Under the pieces are notes generated by a model. The model was not told the DNA's origin. It ran no database searches and was given only the letters and a program-made list of their open reading frames with translations. Both the position numbers and the translations under genes were made by a program. 64,000 nucleotides of DNA from Clostridiales bacterium (lineage in GTDB: Bacteria > Bacillota > Clostridia > Peptostreptococcales > Anaerovoracaceae). This document shows positions 1-7,669 of the stretch, in pieces (positions within the stretch are counted from its first letter, which is position 1; every line of letters starts with the position of its first letter). Location: positions 1 through 64,000 of the forward strand of contig SVCW01000005.1 in the NCBI GenBank assembly GCA_015058155.1. Direction: 5' to 3'.

Positions 1-23
1 TTTCTAAGAATATTTTATCATAA

Positions 24-45
24 AAACGTTGAAATTTCAACGTTT
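24..45. promoter_or_regulatory. perfect 22-bp palindrome, possible operator
   Basis: Half-site AAACGTTGAAA is followed directly by its exact complement with no spacer. It lies between the terminator that ends the CNNM/CBS gene and whatever minus-strand gene starts to the left of the window, so it is placed to be an operator for that gene. A zero-spacer palindrome of this length suits a dimeric DNA-binding repressor better than an RNA hairpin, which would have no loop. The cognate regulator cannot be named. Confidence 0.4.
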
Positions 46-69
46 ACTAGCACAAAACATCATGCTTCA

Positions 70-108
70 ACGCAAAAGAAAAGCCCCGCAGCTTTGTCGG
101 CCACGGGG
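70..108 (-). terminator. intrinsic terminator of the CNNM/CBS protein gene
   Basis: On the minus strand CCCCG (108-104) pairs with CGGGG (88-84), and four further inner pairs close a 7-nt loop. The stem is followed by a CTTTTCTTTT tract. It sits about 60 bases past the stop codon of the 167-1528 gene. Confidence 0.8.
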
Positions 109-120
109 ACTTTGTCTACA

Positions 121-162
121 GTCTGAACACTGCAGAATATACTGCAGTGTTTAAAACCAGAC
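121..162 (-). other. second stem-loop in the same 3' untranslated region
   Basis: A 10-bp perfect stem (AACACTGCAG and its complement, 126-135 with 142-151) has a 6-nt loop. It is flanked by a further 5-bp complement (121-125 with 158-162). It lies between the stop codon at 167 and the terminator at 70-108 and has no U-run of its own, so it may protect the 3' end rather than terminate. Confidence 0.5.
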
Positions 163-166
163 TCAA

Positions 167-1528
167 TTATTCATCTTCATCTTCTGTTTCTTCATCTTCT
201 ATTTCAGGAAGTATGAAGACTTCAACCTTTTCAATACGACGTTCCTTAACAGAAAGAATCTTGAATACATAATTTTCATGCTCAATTATTCTCTGTTCAG
301 CTTCGTCTTCATCAGGTATTTCACCAAGAATATCTATAAGGAAACCGCCTATAGTTTCACTGTTTTCCGATTCAAGTTCAACTCCGATTTCTTCTTCAAG
401 GTCATCAAGATATACAAAACCACTTACGATATAAGTATTTTCGTCAATCTTTTCGATTTCTGCTTCTTCTTCATCATATTCGTCTTCAATATCGCCGACA
501 ATTTCTTCGATGATATCTTCAGTTGTAACGATACCTGAGAATCCGCCATATTCGTCGATAAGAATTGCTATACTAGTTTTTGTTCTCTGAAGATCGTAAA
601 GAAGTGAGTCTATGTTCTTTGTTTCAGGAACAAAATATGGTTTTCTGAGAAGGCTTCTGATATCAACTTCCTCATAATTATGTTCATTTGTTCTTGCTAC
701 CTTTAAATAATCCTTGATATGAAGAATACCGATAATATTATCGAGGTCATCATCATAAACCGGAATTCTTGAATATCTTAATTCCATAAGCTCATCAAGA
801 TATTCACTCGGAGGATCATTTACGTCAATTGTAAACACATCTGTTCTTGGCGTCATAATCTCATATGCAAGCTTATCATCAAAATCAAAGATTGCATTGA
901 TCATCTTTTTACCTTCTTCTTTGAGAGCACCTGATTCCTGACCGGCTTCAAGCATTGAGATGATTTCGTCTTCAGAGAATTCATCGTCTTCTACAACTAC
1001 CTTCTGTCTTGTTATAATTAAAAGTACATTTACTGACTTTGAAAGTAACCATACAAACGGTTTAGTAAACTTTGAAACAACATTAATAGGCTTTACAACA
1101 AGTAAAGCTATTTTTTCTGAATGCTGAAGGGCAATTCTCTTCGGATAAAGTTCTCCAAGTACAAGAGTAAAATAAGACAATATCATAGTAATAATTACAA
1201 CAGCAATCGGCTCTGCATATGGTACGCCATATTTTGACATAAAGCCGCCGAGGTCATCTGCCATACTTACTGACGCAGACGCACTCGAAAGAAAACCTGC
1301 AAGTGTAATTGCTACCTGAATTGTAGATAAGAACTTATTCTGGTCTTCAAGTAAGCGAAGAAGAAGGTCGGCTTTTTTATTTCCGTCCTGTGCCAGAATC
1401 TTGATTCTGTTCTTATTGACTGAGACTAACGCCATTTCTGACATTGCAAAAAACGCGTTGATAAGAATTAGAAAAACTAATAAAAGTAACTGTGATGTTA
1501 AACTACTGGGGTCCGGCCCTGAAGGCAT
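167..1528 (-). CDS. CNNM/CBS/CorC_HlyC-domain membrane protein (hemolysin C/TlyC family)
   Basis: 453 residues with the standard three-part layout. Residues about 12-190 form a DUF21/CNNM membrane domain with several hydrophobic segments. Residues about 215-340 are a CBS pair, recognisable from 'IMTPRTDVFTID' and 'RYSRIPVYDDD'. Residues about 360-440 are a CorC_HlyC domain, after which the chain ends in an acidic tail. Homologues are linked to Mg2+/Co2+ homeostasis or efflux; the 'hemolysin' name is historical. The ATG start is preceded by AAAGGAG at good spacing. The gene has its own promoter, but an intrinsic hairpin lies between promoter and start. Family assignment is secure; the transported ion is not visible from sequence. 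Confidence 0.88.
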   Translation of the reverse strand: MPSGPDPSSLTSQLLLLVFLILINAFFAMSEMALVSVNKNRIKILAQDGNKKADLLLRLLEDQNKFLSTIQVAITLAGFLSSASASVSMADDLGGFMSKYGVPYAEPIAVVIITMILSYFTLVLGELYPKRIALQHSEKIALLVVKPINVVSKFTKPFVWLLSKSVNVLLIITRQKVVVEDDEFSEDEIISMLEAGQESGALKEEGKKMINAIFDFDDKLAYEIMTPRTDVFTIDVNDPPSEYLDELMELRYSRIPVYDDDLDNIIGILHIKDYLKVARTNEHNYEEVDIRSLLRKPYFVPETKNIDSLLYDLQRTKTSIAILIDEYGGFSGIVTTEDIIEEIVGDIEDEYDEEEAEIEKIDENTYIVSGFVYLDDLEEEIGVELESENSETIGGFLIDILGEIPDEDEAEQRIIEHENYVFKILSVKERRIEKVEVFILPEIEDEETEDEDE

Positions 1529-1551
1529 GGATATTCAACTCCTTTCATATT

Positions 1552-1589
1552 AAAAAAAGGCCGCACGCCTTATAAAATTGACATGCGGC
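1552..1589 (-). terminator. intrinsic terminator between the U32 gene and the CNNM/CBS gene
   Basis: On the minus strand GCCGCA (1589-1584) pairs with TGCGGC (1565-1560), followed by seven T. It ends the mltG-trmR-trhP transcript, but it also lies downstream of a good promoter (1607-1635) and immediately upstream of the next gene's ribosome binding site, so it is part of that gene's leader too. Confidence 0.8.
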
Positions 1590-1606
1590 GTAAATAAATT
1601 AAGACG

Positions 1607-1635
1607 ATTATATAATACGCTTTTACAAAAATCAA
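1607..1635 (-). promoter_or_regulatory. sigma-A promoter for the CNNM/CBS gene
   Basis: TTGATT (1635-1630), 17-nt spacer, TATAAT (1612-1607) on the minus strand. The expected start near 1600 gives a leader of about 70 nt that contains the 1552-1589 hairpin. Confidence 0.65.
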
Positions 1636-1661
1636 TAAATTTCACAGAAGCTTTACAATTA

Positions 1662-2897
1662 CTATCTCTTTTTTCTAAGCATGAAATCAGCTTTTACAGG
1701 TTTATCAAGCTTGATTCTGAGCATCTGCTGAGGGTGCGGTGCTGATTCAACCGGTTCACCTGTTTCAAGATCATACATTTCAGTCAAAGTCTGTACATAG
1801 TGATCAGTATAAGGACCGAAAACTTCGATTTCATCACCGATATTCATTTTATTTCTCTGTTCAACAACAGCATACCCTGTTTCAGGATCATAATCCTTTA
1901 CAAGACCTGTAAAATAATAATCTCTTGTATATGCACTAGTCTGGTAGTTCTGGTCCTTATTAGTAGGTTTATCAAAATAAAAACCTGTTGTGAATTCTCT
2001 GTGCGATACTTTCTTAAGTTCCTTCATCCATTCCGGATTGAATTTATAGTTTTCAGGATCTGCATAATACGCATCGATCGCTTTTCTATAAGCACTGACA
2101 ATTGTCGCAACATAAAAGATACTCTTCATACGACCTTCAATTTTTGCAGACATTATTCCTGCTTCGATAAGTTGCGGAATATATTCTATCATACAAAGGT
2201 CACGTGAATTGAGGATATACGTACCTCTTCCATCTTCTTCAACAGGATAATACTCACCCGGTCTCTTTTCTTCAACAAGGCTGTACTTCCAGCGACACGG
2301 ATGAGCACACTGTCCGCGATTTGCATCTCTTTCTATCATGAAGTTTGAAAGCAGACATCTTCCTGAATATGAAATACACATAGCGCCGTGAACAAAAGCT
2401 TCGATTTCAACATCTTCAGGCATTTCTTTTCTGAGTTCTATGATTTCTTTAAAAGTAAGTTCTCTAGCAAGAACTATTCTCTTAACACCCTGTTTTGCCC
2501 AGAACTTTGCTGTTACATAATTTGTCATATTTGCCTGAGTCGAAAGATGAATTTCAGCATCAGGATTAATTTCTTTAAGAAGCATTACAATTCCGGGATC
2601 TGAAACGATATATGCATCAATAGGAATTTCCTTTACTGTATTAAGGTATTCTGTGAGTGGCTCAATATCTTCGTTATGAGCAAATATATTGAGTGCCATA
2701 TATGCTTTGGCACCGTGAGCGTGAGCAAACTCAACACCTTCCTTCATTTCTTCAATAGTAAAGTTTCCTGCTCCTGCTCTGAGGGAGAAAAGCTCTCCGC
2801 CAAAATATACAGCATCTGCACCATAAACTACTGCTATTTTAAGTTTTTCAAGGTCTCCTGCTGGTGCAAGAAGTTCCATTTTCTTAATTTCTGCCAT
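1662..2897 (-). CDS. trhP: peptidase U32 family protein, tRNA 5-hydroxyuridine synthesis (TrhP/YrrO type)
   Basis: 411 residues of the U32 family once called collagenase-like peptidases. The signature sits in 'RGQCAHPCRWKY' with further cysteines in 'GAMCISYSGRC' upstream, a set expected to hold an Fe-S cluster. E. coli TrhP (YegQ) and B. subtilis YrrN/YrrO are needed to hydroxylate U34 of tRNA wobble positions. The neighbour upstream is the methyltransferase TrmR, which converts ho5U34 to mo5U34, so the two genes encode consecutive steps. B. subtilis has two U32 genes here; this window has one. The ATG start has AAGGAC six bases upstream. Function is inferred from family and synteny with yrrL-yrrM-yrrN-yrrO. 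Confidence 0.85.
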   Translation of the reverse strand: MAEIKKMELLAPAGDLEKLKIAVVYGADAVYFGGELFSLRAGAGNFTIEEMKEGVEFAHAHGAKAYMALNIFAHNEDIEPLTEYLNTVKEIPIDAYIVSDPGIVMLLKEINPDAEIHLSTQANMTNYVTAKFWAKQGVKRIVLARELTFKEIIELRKEMPEDVEIEAFVHGAMCISYSGRCLLSNFMIERDANRGQCAHPCRWKYSLVEEKRPGEYYPVEEDGRGTYILNSRDLCMIEYIPQLIEAGIMSAKIEGRMKSIFYVATIVSAYRKAIDAYYADPENYKFNPEWMKELKKVSHREFTTGFYFDKPTNKDQNYQTSAYTRDYYFTGLVKDYDPETGYAVVEQRNKMNIGDEIEVFGPYTDHYVQTLTEMYDLETGEPVESAPHPQQMLRIKLDKPVKADFMLRKKR

Positions 2898-2918
2898 TTT
2901 AATGTCCTTTTTATAATC

Positions 2919-3584
2919 TTATTTAACTATGCTTATTGATATTCCATCACCAAGAGCATGTACAGATGTTTCAAGTTTGTCAGAAGATGTAATTATGTTA
3001 ACAAACTCTCTCATCTTGCGAATGTTTGTTTTGTATTTTCCATGTGGATCATATTCATCAGAAGCTGTCTTGGCTTTCATAAGAATATTGTCACAAACTA
3101 TAATAGTACCAGGTTTTGATAGTTTCAATGAACATTCAAGAAACTCAGCATAGTGACTCTTTCCTGCATCAATAAAAACAAAATCGTATGGTTCAAGATT
3201 ATTGCTAATCTGCTTTTCGTAAAGTCCGTTAAGTACTTCAACAGCATCACCAATCAGACACTCTATTCTATCTGAAAGACCTAGTCTTTCGATGTTTAGA
3301 AGAGCTTCTTTGTATGACTGCTCTTCACGTTCAATAGTAGTTACACTGCTTTCCGGTGATAAATGTGCAAAACAAGCTGCGCTATAACCTACTGCTGTTC
3401 CTATTTCAAGAATTTTTGAAGGCTTTGTCATTTTGAGGATAAGACGTAAAAATCCTTCTGTATCGCGTAAAATTACAGGCACACGTTTTTCCTCGCAAAG
3501 TGCTCTAAACTCGCCCATTTCAGCATTTACGGGCTTGTAATAGCTATTCAAATAGTCTTCTACTACAGGATTTGTAATATTCAT
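2919..3584 (-). CDS. trmR: class I SAM O-methyltransferase, tRNA 5-hydroxyuridine methyltransferase TrmR (YrrM)
   Basis: 221 residues of methyltransferase family 3. SAM-binding motif I is 'EIGTAVGYSAACFA' near residue 77, and the acidic motif 'DFVFIDAGKSHY' lies further along. B. subtilis TrmR methylates ho5U34 to 5-methoxyuridine in tRNAs reading NNN-A/G/U codons. The gene sits between mltG (16 bases upstream) and trhP (21 bases downstream), exactly as yrrM does, which makes TrmR more likely than a catechol-type O-methyltransferase of the same fold. AGAGGA precedes the ATG. Confidence 0.85.
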   Translation of the reverse strand: MNITNPVVEDYLNSYYKPVNAEMGEFRALCEEKRVPVILRDTEGFLRLILKMTKPSKILEIGTAVGYSAACFAHLSPESSVTTIEREEQSYKEALLNIERLGLSDRIECLIGDAVEVLNGLYEKQISNNLEPYDFVFIDAGKSHYAEFLECSLKLSKPGTIIVCDNILMKAKTASDEYDPHGKYKTNIRKMREFVNIITSSDKLETSVHALGDGISISIVK

Positions 3585-3599
3585 TCCTGATCCTCTTTT

Positions 3600-4652
3600 C
3601 TAATATGTTGACTGATACTGTGACTTGTAAACAAGGAATTTGTCATAAGTCTCAGCGAAGTTGTGTTCAATACTGTCAGCTGATTTCAAAACATAGTAAT
3701 AATAGTCAGAATCAGCAGGATAAAGTGCCGCTTCTATTGAAGCTTTTCCAGGTGAACAGATTGGTCCCGGTGGAAGCCCCGGAATCTTATAAGTGTTGTA
3801 TGGTGAATCTATTTCAAGATCATCATAAGTCAGAAATTGTTTCTGCTCACCGAGTGCATACTGAACCGTAGCATCAATCTGAAGTGCCATACCTGCATCA
3901 AGTCTGTTATATATAACACTTGCTACAAGCGGTCTTTCTGAATCTACTCTTGTTTCTCTTTCGATAAGTGAAGCAATCGTAATAATTTCGTTTATTGAAT
4001 ATCCCAGTTCTTCTGCCCTCTTATAGTATTCATCAATAAATACTGAATCGAACTGTCCCAGCATTTTGTTCAGAATATCTGATTCCGATGCAGTAGTAAA
4101 AATCTCATATGTCTCAGGGAAAAGATAACCTTCGAGCCTCTTATCACCTGCAGGGAGCGTATTATAAAACTTATAATCAAACTCACCATGTAACAGTAAA
4201 TTCTCAAATTCATCACGGTTTATAAGATTCTGTTCAGCAAGAATATCTGTTACCTGATCTATAGTTAAACCTTCCGGAATAGTAAAACGTGTAGTTTTTG
4301 CTGCTCCGGACTGAATTATATCCAGAATTTCAGTCAGAGTCATTGAAGGACTGAGTGAATATTCACCGGCCTTTAATGTCCCGTCATACTTTTTGATTTT
4401 TGAATAAATTTTGAATTTTGAATCGTCAGCAATAATTCCCTGTTCTTCGAGTATCTGTCCTATTCTTGTAGTAGTTGAACCTGCCGGAACTGTTACTGTA
4501 ATATATTCTTCGGAAGTACTGTCAAGAGGCTTGTCCATTCCTTTTATATAAGAACTGCCGCCGATAATAAGCGCACCTGCTATGATAATAAGTACAAGTA
4601 AAATTGTTAATCCGAAATTTGCTTTTTTCTTTACTCTGTAACGTTTCGCCAT
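3600..4652 (-). CDS. mltG: endolytic murein transglycosylase MltG (YceG-like)
   Basis: 350 residues from the chosen ATG at 4652, which has AGGAAAGG upstream. An in-frame ATG 66 bases further upstream would run through the efp terminator and is unlikely to be used. A basic N-terminus (MAKRYRVKKK) is followed by one membrane segment (about residues 13-33) and a large extracellular YceG domain. The catalytic Glu lies in 'ASLIERETR', with conserved 'NRLDAGMALQIDATVQYALG' and 'YNTYKIPGLPPGPICSPG' downstream. MltG cleaves nascent glycan strands at the membrane and helps release new peptidoglycan. It heads the mltG-trmR-trhP cluster. Confidence 0.93.
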   Translation of the reverse strand: MAKRYRVKKKANFGLTILLVLIIIAGALIIGGSSYIKGMDKPLDSTSEEYITVTVPAGSTTTRIGQILEEQGIIADDSKFKIYSKIKKYDGTLKAGEYSLSPSMTLTEILDIIQSGAAKTTRFTIPEGLTIDQVTDILAEQNLINRDEFENLLLHGEFDYKFYNTLPAGDKRLEGYLFPETYEIFTTASESDILNKMLGQFDSVFIDEYYKRAEELGYSINEIITIASLIERETRVDSERPLVASVIYNRLDAGMALQIDATVQYALGEQKQFLTYDDLEIDSPYNTYKIPGLPPGPICSPGKASIEAALYPADSDYYYYVLKSADSIEHNFAETYDKFLVYKSQYQSTY

Positions 4653-4679
4653 ACTGCGTACCTTTCCTGCCTCTAATCC

Positions 4680-4708
4680 GAAAATAAGGGACGCACATGG
4701 CGTCCCTT
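4680..4708 (-). terminator. intrinsic terminator after efp
   Basis: A 9-bp perfect stem (AAGGGACGC and complement, 4708-4700 with 4694-4686) with a 5-nt loop is followed on the minus strand by a TTATTTT tract. It separates efp from mltG. Confidence 0.85.
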
Positions 4709-4721
4709 GCACATTCAATTA

Positions 4722-5285
4722 TTAAGCCTTTGCTCTTCCGAGATATTCACCTGTTCTAGTGTCAATCTGGATAATTTCGCCTTCTTCGATGAAGATAGGA
4801 ACCTGAATAATAGCGCCAGTTTCAACTGTAGCAGCCTTTGTTACGTTTGTAGCTGTATCGCCCTTAACACCTGGTTCTGTTTCGATAACCTTAAGATTTA
4901 CGAAGTTTGGAGCTTCAACGATGAAAGCTGCGCCCTTGTAGAACTTAATAGTAGCTTCGTCGTTTTCACGGAGATACTTCATAGCATCTTCTACCTGTTC
5001 CTGCATGAGAGGAACCTGATCATAAGTTTCCTGATCCATGAAGTAGTAGAGTTCACCATCACTGTAGAGATACTGCATAACCTTTGTTTCGATATGTGCC
5101 TTAGGGAACTTGTCATCCGGATTGAAAGCTTCTTCTCTTGTAGCTCCAGTAAGAATGTTTCTGTACTTAGTTCTTACGAAAGCAGCTCCCTTACCTGGCT
5201 TTACGTGCTGGAAATCGAGTACTACATGTGGTTCTCCATTTATTTCAAATGTAATGCCCTTTCTAAAATCACTTGCATAAATCAT
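4722..5285 (-). CDS. efp: translation elongation factor P
   Basis: 187 residues, full length. An N-terminal KOW-like domain (1-65) carries the tip loop 'KPGKGAAF'; K32 is the position modified in other bacteria (5-aminopentanol in B. subtilis). Two OB domains follow, with the C-terminal signature '[12 protein letters not shown]'. EF-P binds between P and E sites and relieves stalling at consecutive prolines. No modifying enzyme is visible in the window. AAAGGAGA lies about ten bases before the ATG, and a strong promoter (5341-5369) lies directly upstream. Confidence 0.97.
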   Translation of the reverse strand: MIYASDFRKGITFEINGEPHVVLDFQHVKPGKGAAFVRTKYRNILTGATREEAFNPDDKFPKAHIETKVMQYLYSDGELYYFMDQETYDQVPLMQEQVEDAMKYLRENDEATIKFYKGAAFIVEAPNFVNLKVIETEPGVKGDTATNVTKAATVETGAIIQVPIFIEEGEIIQIDTRTGEYLGRAKA

Positions 5286-5340
5286 AAGTTATCTCTCCTT
5301 TATTATTAATCAAATTAATTACACTAAAAATCGCATAAAA

Positions 5341-5369
5341 ATTATATCATAATCTTCAGAACAGGTCAA
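5341..5369 (-). promoter_or_regulatory. sigma-A promoter for efp
   Basis: TTGACC (5369-5364), 17-nt spacer, TATAAT (5346-5341) on the minus strand, about 55 bases before the efp start. No hairpin separates it from the end of ylbF, so some readthrough from the long upstream gene run is also possible. Confidence 0.85.
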
Positions 5370-5385
5370 TATGTGAGGCACTAAA

Positions 5386-5730
5386 TTACATGCCTTCAGG
5401 GATTGTTGCGTTCATTGCTTCACTGAGAATCTTATACACGTCATTCATCATGAGAGTGAATCTCATTTCTGCCTGCATATATTCACCTACAAGCGGATCT
5501 GACATAAGAATACTGTAGAGCTTCTGAATGTTTTCCATAGCTTCAGGACCGATTTCTTCGCCAGCCATCTGCTTCATCTGAAGCTGCATCTGCTGAGTCT
5601 GAAAATCATTTATCATATTTGCGAATTCAGGAACCTGATTTATCTGGTCTCTTAAACCGCTGTAAATCTTAAATTCTTCACATTCTTTAATAGCCTTTGC
5701 TAAATTGTGAGCTTCGTTATATACGTTCAT
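5386..5730 (-). CDS. ylbF: YlbF/YmcA family protein
   Basis: 114 residues, helical and rich in Gln and Met ('DFQTQQMQLQMKQMAGEE'), matching the Com_YlbF family. In B. subtilis YlbF, YmcA and YaaT form a complex that directs RNase Y-dependent mRNA maturation. Here the gene follows RNase J by 15 bases, which supports a role in RNA decay. GGAGG precedes the ATG. It could be a YmcA-type paralogue; sequence reading alone does not separate the two. Confidence 0.8.
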   Translation of the reverse strand: MNVYNEAHNLAKAIKECEEFKIYSGLRDQINQVPEFANMINDFQTQQMQLQMKQMAGEEIGPEAMENIQKLYSILMSDPLVGEYMQAEMRFTLMMNDVYKILSEAMNATIPEGM

Positions 5731-5745
5731 TTTAAATCCTCCGGT

Positions 5746-7659
5746 TTATACATCAAGGAATATCGGAAGAATAATCGGACTTCTTCCTGTTCTTGTGAAA
5801 ATAAATCTTCTTAATGCTTCTCTTACAGACTGTTTCATAGCATTCCAGTCTGTAACTTTTCCTGTCATACATTCTTCAAGTGCAAGTTCTGCAACTTTTC
5901 GTGCATGTTCTACAAGCTCTTCATTTTCTCTTACATAAATGAAACCTCTCGAGATAATATCAGGACCGGAAACAACCATACCTGTTGAACTGTCAATAGC
6001 AGCAACAACAACGATAAGTCCTGATTCAGAAAGCATTTTTCTGTCACGAAGAACAATATTGCCTACGTCTCCGACTCCGAGTCCGTCAACAAGTACTGCT
6101 TCAGCCGGAACAACACCCTCTGAAATTTCCACATGATTCTTTTTATATGACAGAATATCACCATTACTGATAATAAAGATATGATCCTGCGGTAATCCCA
6201 GACTTTCGGCGATGAGGCCATGCTGCTTGAGATGTCTGTACTCACCATGAACCGGTACAAAATACTTCGGTTTTATAAGTGAGTGCATAAGTTTCAGTTC
6301 TTCCTGACATGCATGTCCTGATACGTGTATATCAGCAATATCAGAGTAGATAACTTTTGCTCCTCTTTCAAAAAGCTTGTTTACTACGTTTGCTACAGTC
6401 TTTTCATTTCCAGGAATCGGATTTGATGAAAGGATTACTGTATCCCCTTCACGTATCTGGACTGCTTTATGATCGTTTGAAGCCATTCTTGAAAGAGCAC
6501 TCATCGGCTCACCCTGGCTTCCTGTTGTAATAATTACAATTTCTTTATCAGGTATTCCTTTAAGTTTATTGATATCTACAAGAACATTTGCAGGAACTTT
6601 GAGATATCCAAGCTCTATGGCAAGGTTTACAACATTCACCATGCTTCTTCCCGATACTGCAACCTTTCTGTTACACAGTACCGCATTATCTATAATTTTC
6701 TGCACTCTGTGCACGTTTGAAGAGAATGTTGCAATGATGATTCTTGATTCAGTCTGCATGAAAATAGTTTCAAGAGTCTGACCTACTACACGTTCTGACG
6801 CAGTATATCCCGGTCTAGTGGCGTTTGTTGAATCAGCCATCAGAATATCTACACCTTCTCGTCCGATTTCAGCAAGTCTTCTGAAATCAATTGGCTCGCC
6901 ATCAATCGGCGTATAATCGATTTTAAAGTCTCCCGTGTGGAATATACGTCCTGCAGGAGTATCAATCGAAAGACATATCGAGTCTGCAATCGAATGTGTA
7001 GTTCTTATCGTTTCAATATCAAATGAACCGAGTCTGATTCTGTCACCGGCTTTGATATTATTGAGTCTTCCCTGTATACCATGTTCTTTGAGTTTACTCT
7101 CAATAAGACCTGTTACAAGTCTTGTACCGAATACAGGAACATTGATTTGTTTAAGAAGGTAAGGCACTGCTCCTATATGGTCTTCATGACCATGAGTAAT
7201 GATCAGTCCCTTAACCTTGCTCTTATTTTCAATAAGGTATGTGAAATCAGGAATAACTATGTCTATTCCGAACATTTCATCATCTGGGAATGACATTCCG
7301 CAGTCGATGATGATAATTTCATCTTTATACTCGAGTACAGTCATGTTTTTCCCGATTTCATTAAGACCGCCAATCGGAATTACCTTTACAGGAAATTCCG
7401 GTACTATGGCTGTCTGTTTCTTTTTATTATAATTTCTTTGCTTTGTCGTGCTTTTTGCACTTCCGGCTTTGGCAGCAACTGTCTTTGACATTGCATTTGT
7501 TCCTGAAGTTTTAGTGTTCTTCAGTGTTTCCCCTTTAACACTCTTTGAACTCTTCTTTGCAGTAGCACCAAATCTTCTGTGTTTTGATGAAGGTTTGCTG
7601 TTTCTGCTTCTGGAACTGCCCGAGCCTCCCCTTTTTGTATTATTATTCTCTGTTCTCAT
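5746..7659 (-). CDS. rnj: ribonuclease J with basic N-terminal extension
   Basis: 637 residues. Residues 1-85 form a low-complexity Ser/Lys/Arg/Asn-rich extension. The metallo-beta-lactamase core starts at 'VKVIPIGGLNEIGKN' (91-105), and the Zn motif HGHEDH is at 156-161. The beta-CASP domain contains 'VSGRSMVNVVNLA' and 'TTGSQGEPMSALSRMA'; a short C-terminal domain ends the protein. RNase J combines 5'-3' exonuclease and endonuclease activity in mRNA turnover and rRNA processing. Only one copy is in the window, so J1 and J2 cannot be distinguished. AAAGGA precedes the ATG, ten bases after leuS. Confidence 0.93.
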   Translation of the reverse strand: MRTENNNTKRGGSGSSRSRNSKPSSKHRRFGATAKKSSKSVKGETLKNTKTSGTNAMSKTVAAKAGSAKSTTKQRNYNKKKQTAIVPEFPVKVIPIGGLNEIGKNMTVLEYKDEIIIIDCGMSFPDDEMFGIDIVIPDFTYLIENKSKVKGLIITHGHEDHIGAVPYLLKQINVPVFGTRLVTGLIESKLKEHGIQGRLNNIKAGDRIRLGSFDIETIRTTHSIADSICLSIDTPAGRIFHTGDFKIDYTPIDGEPIDFRRLAEIGREGVDILMADSTNATRPGYTASERVVGQTLETIFMQTESRIIIATFSSNVHRVQKIIDNAVLCNRKVAVSGRSMVNVVNLAIELGYLKVPANVLVDINKLKGIPDKEIVIITTGSQGEPMSALSRMASNDHKAVQIREGDTVILSSNPIPGNEKTVANVVNKLFERGAKVIYSDIADIHVSGHACQEELKLMHSLIKPKYFVPVHGEYRHLKQHGLIAESLGLPQDHIFIISNGDILSYKKNHVEISEGVVPAEAVLVDGLGVGDVGNIVLRDRKMLSESGLIVVVAAIDSSTGMVVSGPDIISRGFIYVRENEELVEHARKVAELALEECMTGKVTDWNAMKQSVREALRRFIFTRTGRSPIILPIFLDV

Positions 7660-7669
7660 AAATTCCTTT

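Noticed and set aside
4653..4718. Upstream ATG for mltG at 4718
   Set aside because: It would run through the efp terminator hairpin, and the ATG at 4652 has AGGAAAGG upstream.
4707..5309. 200-codon open frame on the plus strand opposite efp
   Set aside because: Entirely antisense to efp, which has its own promoter, ribosome site and terminator.
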